A stretch of DNA of 64,000 bases, from the NCBI GenBank assembly GCA_025618425.1, contig CM046844.1:11334058-11398057 (forward strand), read 5' to 3'. A program made the translations under genes and the position numbers. How positions within the stretch are numbered: the first letter of the stretch is position 1; the number at the start of each line of letters is the position of its first letter. This DNA comes from Heliocidaris tuberculata. Lineage: Eukaryota; Echinodermata; Echinoidea; Camarodonta; Echinometridae. The notes below the pieces were generated by a model that did not search any database, was not told the DNA's origin, and was given only the letters and a program-made list of their open reading frames with translations. Positions 58,250-64,000 of the stretch are shown here, in pieces.

Positions 58250-58321
58250 CCCATTGCCTACTGGAACTGGGTCATCCCTGTATTAAGCCTATGGGAGTTA
58301 GAAAATTCAGTAGTCAACAGG
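58250..58321. mobile_element. 72-bp TTAA element, copy 2 (in left arm of foldback)
   Basis: Exactly 72 bp between TTAA at 58246-58249 and TTAA at 58322-58325. It is related to 42982-43053. The opposite arm of the host foldback (around 60420-60450) lacks it. Confidence 0.78.
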
Positions 58322-58477
58322 TTAAAAAGATCCAATAATGAACGCGCGCCAGTCGCACGTGGTTGGCAAATGAGCTAAATTTACGCTAGTTGCCATGGTT
58401 CAGACCATGGTTTATTTAAATTAATTTGAATAAACCATGGTCTGAATTTACATAAACCATGCTCTGAACCATGGCAA

Positions 58478-59259
58478 CAGTTAGAGTCTTTGTTCAGCCG
58501 CAGGGAATCCATGTGTAGGCAACTTTTTACCCAGATGCAGTGTTCCTCACATAAGTTAAACCACTTGATTCCTAAGCAAAGAGAAACATCATACCAGTTA
58601 AGAAAGTGTAGGCAGATGAACCCACCCAGGTGTAGAACCAATAGATTCAAGAATAGTTTCATTCCATGGTGCTTGTATAATTTACAATAATTAGTAAGTA
58701 CAATCATGTTTTGTTTTTTTGTTTTTTGTTTTTTTTAAATTTGTTTTATTTATTATTTATTTGTTGTATTGTATTGTATTGTTTCTCCATTTTTTATGAT
58801 CTACCCCTTAGTAGACCTATTTGTTACATTGTATCTCCCGTTTTACCTGTTTCCTGCAACTCTTCGTCTCTCTCTCTCTCTCTCTGTTTCTCCCCTCTCT
58901 TTCTCTCTCTCCCCCTTTCTCTCTCTCTTTCTCTCTCTCTTTTCTCTCTATTTATTCCTTTGAAGTCTGCTTGGATATAGTGAATTAAAATTATTTGTTT
59001 GCAATTCGCATTCTCTTGGGTGGGTTCATCTGTTTACTTGCCAGTCACCCAACTGAGTGATAAAATGCATTTTATATTTATTATTATAATATGTAAATCT
59101 GTGTCTTCTGGTGCGATATAATTTCATGAATGTTCGCTTCCTATGTGTTTATATTTTAATTATTTCAGTGTATGATGGAACAAATTTTTATTGTAAAAAT
59201 CCAACTGTGTTAAAATTTTTACGTGGTTGCAATAAATGAATAAATTAATTTAAAAAAAA
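58478..59259 (+). mobile_element. 5'-truncated LINE copy at the centre of the foldback
   Basis: It is almost identical, inverted, to 48075-48918. It holds the last 66 codons of the LINE protein (58490-58690; I saw one residue difference, Lys to Arg in PPRCKTNRF) and the 3' UTR with its CT tract (58868-58945) and ATAAATGAATAAATTAATT tail. Only the A-rich segment of the UTR differs in length. It lies between the two arms of the foldback palindrome, so it inserted after the foldback. Confidence 0.88.
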
Positions 59260-59337
59260 CTAGCGTAAATTTAGCTCTTTTGCCAACAACGCGCGACCGG
59301 TGTGCGTTCATTATGGGATCTTTATAAGTGTACGTGC

Positions 59338-60412
59338 TAGGCCCGTTTTTAAAGGCCATTTTCGGTAGTCGTTTACTCGGACATTTTTTCGGACGAGTAA
59401 TCGACTACTCGGTATATTGATATTGCCAATAAGACAGGCCGACCGCTCCGGCCCCGAAGCCTGCAACCTTTTTAGGCCGGAGCACCAGCGTAAAGCCATG
59501 AAAGCAGTCCCAAACTGCCTGTGTAACTACCGTAACTAATGTCCAATTTCCGTATTTAAATGTTAAAATTAAACAAGTTTAAAACGATCAGTGTTGGTTA
59601 TAAAATTCAGAGCAATGCAATATATCTCCTCCTACCTACTTTCGTGAAGACTAACTAAATTAAAATCAAGGTAAAATAAAGCGAAATAGATCGTCATTTC
59701 CTTCCCCCTTTTCATCACAGTCGTAATCATCATATTGCAGTTGTTTATCAGTCGCCAAGAGGTGGCGCTCGTACCCGGAAGTACAGTTGGGTTCGGAGCG
59801 TTTTAGTACACGAAATCCCATTCATCTTTCTCCGTATTGAAATTGTGCACATTCTGAGCGTGCGATCGACATCAAATTCAATGCCCTCGTCAAATCGACA
59901 CGGGCATGCCCGTGCATGACCCGTCGGCAACGAACAAGCGCGTTAGCAAGTAAGAAGTATTTCAGTGTCGTTTTGTTTTCATCTATTGCTATCTTGAAAA
60001 TATTCTGTGCTGATAAGCGTCCTTTCATTTTTGCAAAAACTTGATAGGAGCTCGCTTACACGGTGAGCTATACGGTGTATACGGTGACCGATGTGTGTGC
60101 GGCTGGCTCACACACCCGCTTACAACTGCATACATAGCCAGACTTTGTTTTTACTGCTCAATCCTCGAGAACTTAGCTACCGAAAAGAAACACTCTCGTG
60201 TGAATTTTATTGATTCAAATGACATTAAAATATCTTAGAACTATTACTAACAATTAAGTGATAAATTTCTATATTTTATTCTGAATTAGAGGTTTTGGGG
60301 GGTTATTCACAAGTTCCAACTATGTTACCGAGTAGTCGATGGAAATTTCATTAGTCGAGTAGTGACCCCATCGGGCGAGTACACGGTTAATCAAGTACTC
60401 GAAACGGGCTTA
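59338..60412. mobile_element. hAT-like non-autonomous element (1075 bp) with perfect 8-bp target duplication
   Basis: GTACGTGC flanks both sides (59330-59337 and 60413-60420). The ends TAGGCCCGTTT and, inverted, TAAGCCCGTTT differ at one base. ACTCGG-type subterminal repeats occur in both halves. An 8-bp duplication with T-A termini is typical of hAT elements. No transposase-like frame is present. Confidence 0.85.
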
Positions 60413-60678
60413 GTACGTGCTAAATCAAGCGTATTTATACCAAGAAACTTGCATAAACCATGGTCTGAATTGAAACCACCTTTGTGAATTCCAGCCAAAG
60501 TCATGCGTAAGTGCCAATGCACATATGGTATTTAACGCGTAATCTCATTGATGACTATCCAGTAGTGCGCGTCCCCTGAGCATGATCTGACCAATGCGGT
60601 GATGTGTTATATACCGCACGCAACTAGGAATTTAAGTACGACTTTAAGTCAAACTTACTCTTTGTGAAACAGCCCCAA

Positions 60679-61143
60679 GATTATCTGCTCGGAGTCAGAA
60701 GGGTGTGAACTAATATCTTTTTAACCCATGGCAGTTCAGAGTTTTCTAATGGTCTGAATTAATTAGTTTTCCCTCCTCAAATCGGCTACATTTATTTTAT
60801 TATTTTCCACTCCTTCGTAGTGTAACAAAAAATGTTTATAAAGTGAACGGATGTGAATGGAAATTGCCAAATTTAATAGAAAAATTGCTTTGTACCAGAA
60901 AATAGTGATTATATATTTGACACTGTGTTGCCAATTTAGAGACTTTAATGATTAGCTCGTATTTGTGAACGGCACAACGTATTGCATTGGAATTTTTTTC
61001 TGTAATATTTGCTCTTTCTGCTCATGTAGAAAGTGTAATTCCTGGCATTCTGGATCAAAAGTTTATGTAGAAATGTCACTAAAAGGAGACACTGTACTGC
61101 TATGGGTTAAACAGAGTTAACGTCCTTCTGGCTCTCAACATAT
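60679..61143. repeat. Dispersed hairpin repeat, copy 5, split by a TTAA element
   Basis: The left arm (GGAGTCAGAAGGGTGTGAAC, 60690-60709) and right arm (GAGTTAACGTCCTTCTGGCT, from 61114) are separated by a 382-bp insertion flanked by TTAA. Intact family members have TTTTAAA in the loop at this point. Confidence 0.75.
60725..61106. mobile_element. TTAA-flanked MITE (382 bp)
   Basis: TTAA at 60721-60724 and 61107-61110. The inverted ends are CCCATGGCAGT and CCCATAGCAGT. It is different in interior from family B but has the same target specificity. Confidence 0.78.
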
Positions 61144-61150
61144 GACCATT

Positions 61151-61326
61151 GGCCCGAATTCATGAAAGAGGTTTATCTAACCCATGGTTTAAACCTCTAT
61201 AAGCGTAGTGCGCGCATGTCCTCATGTGCTTAAATGCGCTTATTTACGCTTATTTTATCCATGGCAGAGGTTTAAACCATGGTTTAGACCATGGTTTAAG
61301 ATAAACCTCTTTCGTGAATTTTGGCC
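61151..61326. mobile_element. Palindromic MITE (176 bp) related to the 58178 foldback
   Basis: The ends GGCCCGAATTCATGAAAGAG and, inverted, GGCCAAAATTCACGAAAGAG extend as an inverted repeat for about 45 bp through GGTTTATCTAA and CCATGGTTTAAACCTCT. Termini and inner ACCATGGTTTA motifs resemble the foldback at 58178-60496. Confidence 0.75.
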
Positions 61327-62499
61327 ATATTGTTCTATGGATCATTTTATTTGAAATTTTGTGGAGGAACTAGAGGAAATTGGTTTTGAATTTCATTATT
61401 AACTTCAAGGTGATGAAATCTTTGAGCTAGAATTGGCACTGCTGCATGGATTAGATTATCCAACCAGAGTGGAGATAAATATCACTCTGACAATCACTTA
61501 TTTCCTGCGATTGACTTACAGTCATCAATATGAGATATTGATTACCGTGAATCACTGATCATTCATGGCAATGCCGTCAATTCCATTGTGTCAATTTTAA
61601 TGAAAAAATAGAACCTGATGAAGTAAGGTGTGATGCGCAACAAATGCTTCCATTTAGATGCAGGTCACAACTTGCATAACGTCCAGTACCGGTGGAAGGA
61701 AATGGAGCATTTTAGGAGGCAATAATTTCGGAGTGAAAGCGGATATTTAGATGCTCCATCTGATGGATAGCTTGTCCTCATACATGATGCTGATCATCCG
61801 TTTCCTATCGTGAAAAGCGGCGGCTTGGCCACCGTCAATCAAAACCAGGGAGCGATCAATTACCACACAATCACGGGACGTTTACACCGGGGGTTTACCA
61901 TTATCGTTTGTAATGACATACTAGACTGAAAGGTGGTAAGAAAGAGATAAAGGATTAAATGATAGGGAGATTGAGAAAGGGCAGTGTAAGGAGATGAGAC
62001 GAGGGAATAGAAAGAAGATTCACACAGAGAGAGAGAGAGAGAAAGAGAAAGAGAGTGTGCGTTTCTAATGGTTTCACTCATTAAGGGTGGAAAGTTTTTA
62101 TGAGAGTGGTCTTTAGTGAAAGATTGAAATATTTAAGAATTTAAAAAGACACAAATATTTGAAAAATATTTTGTCGTACATGTTGTAAGGAAGAATATCT
62201 CTTCTGTAAGCTACTATTTCTCTACTCTTAATGAAAGATACACATTGCTTAAACTATTTATAGAAACCACCCCTTGCTTCTTTTTAGCTTCCAGCTACCA
62301 TGCCCCTATCATCTTAATGACTGATCAGGCAAATGAGGATGAATGTGGGATAACGGATCACACAAAGGGCATTATTAATTCATATTCTTTAATACATATT
62401 GTCTTCTACCATTTGGGTAGCCTACTCGACAAGCCACTTGGCTTTTTTTGGCTATACCCTAATTCCTTATCAATTATTACGATTTCTCTGTAAATTCTG
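61327..62499. other. Intronic stretch with a GA-rich tract
   Basis: A GA-rich microsatellite lies at about 61927-62055. No gene or element ends otherwise. Confidence 0.45.
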
Positions 62500-62622
62500 A
62501 TTTGCATGTACTTAGTTTTATTCAATGTCCCTTTTCCCTTGCATTGTATGTATATGTATTCAATCACTGTTAAATGTACTTTTATATGGAATTTGAAATA
62601 AAACTTGAACTTGAACTGGAAC
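62500..62622 (+). mobile_element. Possible LINE 3' end
   Basis: An AT-rich stretch ends GAAATAAAACTTGAACTTGAAC, the kind of short tandem tail seen at CR1/L2-like LINE 3' ends. The upstream frame has no recognisable RT sequence. Confidence 0.3.
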
Positions 62623-63442
62623 ATAGTTTCCACCCTCCTGGCTCTGAGCAGACACAAACTCTACTTGCCCTCGCGTAAAGTAAACAGATAGAGATGGATT
62701 TATAACTGTCTGCAATCTCTCCCAGGGATATCCTAACCAGATTAGCGATTGGTGTATACTATGGCCACAGAGGTAAAGCCTCATTCACGTTTGGTGCTAT
62801 AAACCAACTATAGAAAAAATAAATGTGGCCAAATGTGACATGAATGTCAGATGGGATAAAAAAAAATATTGCTGCACACGCCAAAGGCCCCAAAGCATGT
62901 ACTCATTTATCTGTGCGTTATAAGATACAAAAATGTGAAGCAGATTACGTTTATGTCATTTTATTTTGCTGCAACTTTTTATTTCTAAAGCGTTTATGAC
63001 ATCATATGTGAACAGGGCTGTAGTTGTAGGAAGTATTTGCTATGCTCAAATGAGATTAAATGGTGCTTGATTGTTGAAAGCTTTCACAAACTGTATGGGT
63101 GCTTCTGGTGGCTTGTTCATATACATTAATTTGTTCTGGGTTTTTTTTTTATACCGCATTCTTAAAAGATGACAAATAGAGTTAACAAATGACAAACAGA
63201 TGTAAAGAGTGAGGAAAAATTTGGTGGAATAAAAGGGAGGCAGGACGGTCAATGACTAAAAGACTGAATAAATGGAGAGAAAGAAAACAAAATATAAAGG
63301 AGGTAAAAAGATATCAAGATTATGGAGACAAGGAAAGAGAAATGAAGAGAAATAAAGAGAGAGAGAGAGAGAGAGATGAGATGAGAGAGTGTGAAAGAAA
63401 TTGAGTGGGAATGGGGAATGGGGAGATGATCACCTAGCTAAA
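62623..63442. other. Intronic stretch; half hairpin repeat and GA-rich tract
   Basis: CCACCCTCCTGGCTCTGAG at about 62630-62648 is a single hairpin-family arm. A GA-rich tract lies at about 63260-63410. Confidence 0.4.
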
Positions 63443-63531
63443 TTGTCTTTTTGGAGCCAGAAGGGCATTGACTCATATCCTTTTAAAGAGTTAACACCCT
63501 TCTTGCTTTGAACAGATGTAATATCTGTAGG
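63443..63531. repeat. Dispersed hairpin repeat, copy 6
   Basis: The left arm GGAGCCAGAAGGGCATTGAC pairs with AGTTAACACCCTTCTTGCTT across a loop containing CCTTTTAAAG. Confidence 0.7.
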
Positions 63532-64000
63532 AAGTGCAAGCAAGATCAAACAGAAACTTAATAGAAAAGGCAGGGACATGGATCATGGAAAAGATGAAAT
63601 GAAGGGAGTATAAAGTTTGGGGGGGGGGGGGGAGAGAGAGAGAGAGAGTCTGTGGTTGTCGGCAAATGTACTACATTACAATTTCCTTGATTACTATGTG
63701 TGAATTTCACTTGTGCGTGAAACACATCCCACTTAATACCTTTCAAAATGAAATCTTCTTCATTCCTAAAAAAAAAAATGTGAAGTTCCTGAAAAGCCAA
63801 ATCCATGTTTGATGATATTGAGGCAATATTTAAGGATGAGAAGGTGATATTGAATGCTGCTGATATTAGAGTAGAGTATGGAGTAGATAAAATGACAATG
63901 TTTGTGTCACTAAGGTTGGTTGAGTGGGAATGCTAACAGGGGAAGATGTGCAGGCCTGTGAAATATCTATTTCCGCTATTTTATCAGTTGTTCATCGCGG
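63532..64000. other. Window end, nothing recognised
   Basis: A 14-base G run at 63619-63632 followed by (GA)n. No exon recognised. Confidence 0.4.

Larger units (their letters stand above)
58178..60496. mobile_element. Foldback element (about 380 bp before later insertions)
   Basis: The ends at 58178 and 60496 are long inverted repeats: GGC(C/T)GGAATT, ACAAAGGTGG, then TTTCAATTCAGACCATGG. AAA flanks both sides (58175-58177, 60497-60499). The arms continue to pair inward (TGGTATAAATAC, ATAATGAACGC, GAGCTAAATTTACGCTAGTT), interrupted by three later insertions. The unoccupied arm serves as an empty-site control for each. Confidence 0.75.
58143..60676. mobile_element. Outer MITE of a nested insertion cluster
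   Basis: The ends at 58143-58177 and 60642-60676 are inverted copies starting GGGGCTGTTTCACAAAGAGT, with one or two indels. Almost all the left part is occupied by a second inverted element starting at 58178. The outer element's own interior survives on the right (60497-60641). No clear target duplication at the outer edges. Confidence 0.7.

Overview
This is eukaryotic, animal-type genomic DNA. It is AT-rich, has spliceosomal signals (polypyrimidine-AG acceptors and GTAAGT donors), and is full of interspersed repeats. The repeat content suggests a marine invertebrate, possibly an echinoderm-like deuterostome: many short palindromic DNA-transposon derivatives, CR1/L2-like APE-type LINEs, TTAGGG-type repeats, and a 'GCCTCC...GGAGGC' tandem-unit element that I associate with marine invertebrate genomes. 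I cannot name the species.

One host gene is well supported, on the + strand. A large exon (acceptor after 8553, exon 8554-11096) has a start codon in an excellent Kozak context at 8884. It encodes 737 residues of mostly disordered Ser/Arg/acidic protein and ends inside a LIM zinc-binding domain. The donor at 11097 joins in phase to a 39-nt microexon at 57208-57246, which supplies the next zinc ligand. The DNA between them is therefore a single intron of about 46.1 kb. The remaining exons are beyond this window or unrecognised.

Layout: 1-8553 is upstream or 5' intronic sequence with microsatellites, a tandem-unit repeat, nested MITEs and a telomere-repeat-carrying element. 8554-11096 is the LIM-protein exon. 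11097-57207 is the giant intron. It contains a 1.45-kb pure pyrimidine minisatellite (13.9-15.4 kb), an exact 351-bp tandem duplication (18.7-19.4 kb), many MITEs, two tRNA-derived SINEs, a 5'-truncated LINE inside a GA-rich array (35.4-37.3 kb), and a nearly full-length LINE broken by a 445-bp internal duplication (48.1-52.6 kb) with a 2A-like motif near its N-terminus. 57208-57246 is the microexon. 57247-64000 is the next intron, with a striking nest at 58143-60676: a foldback element inside another MITE, itself hit by a 72-bp TTAA element, a 5'-truncated LINE and a hAT-like element with a perfect 8-bp target duplication.

The transposon-derived parts do not form a pathway; they record successive insertions. 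Within the large intron every oriented retroelement I could read (two LINEs, a LINE tail, two SINEs) is antisense to the LIM gene. I see no CRISPR array, rRNA gene, functional tRNA or operon, and nothing I would call a new multi-gene system. The most interesting items are the LIM-domain microexon behind a 46-kb intron, the ordered nest of insertions, the dispersed short hairpin family with its TTAA-specific parasites, the element carrying telomere-like repeats, and the 2A-like LINE leader.
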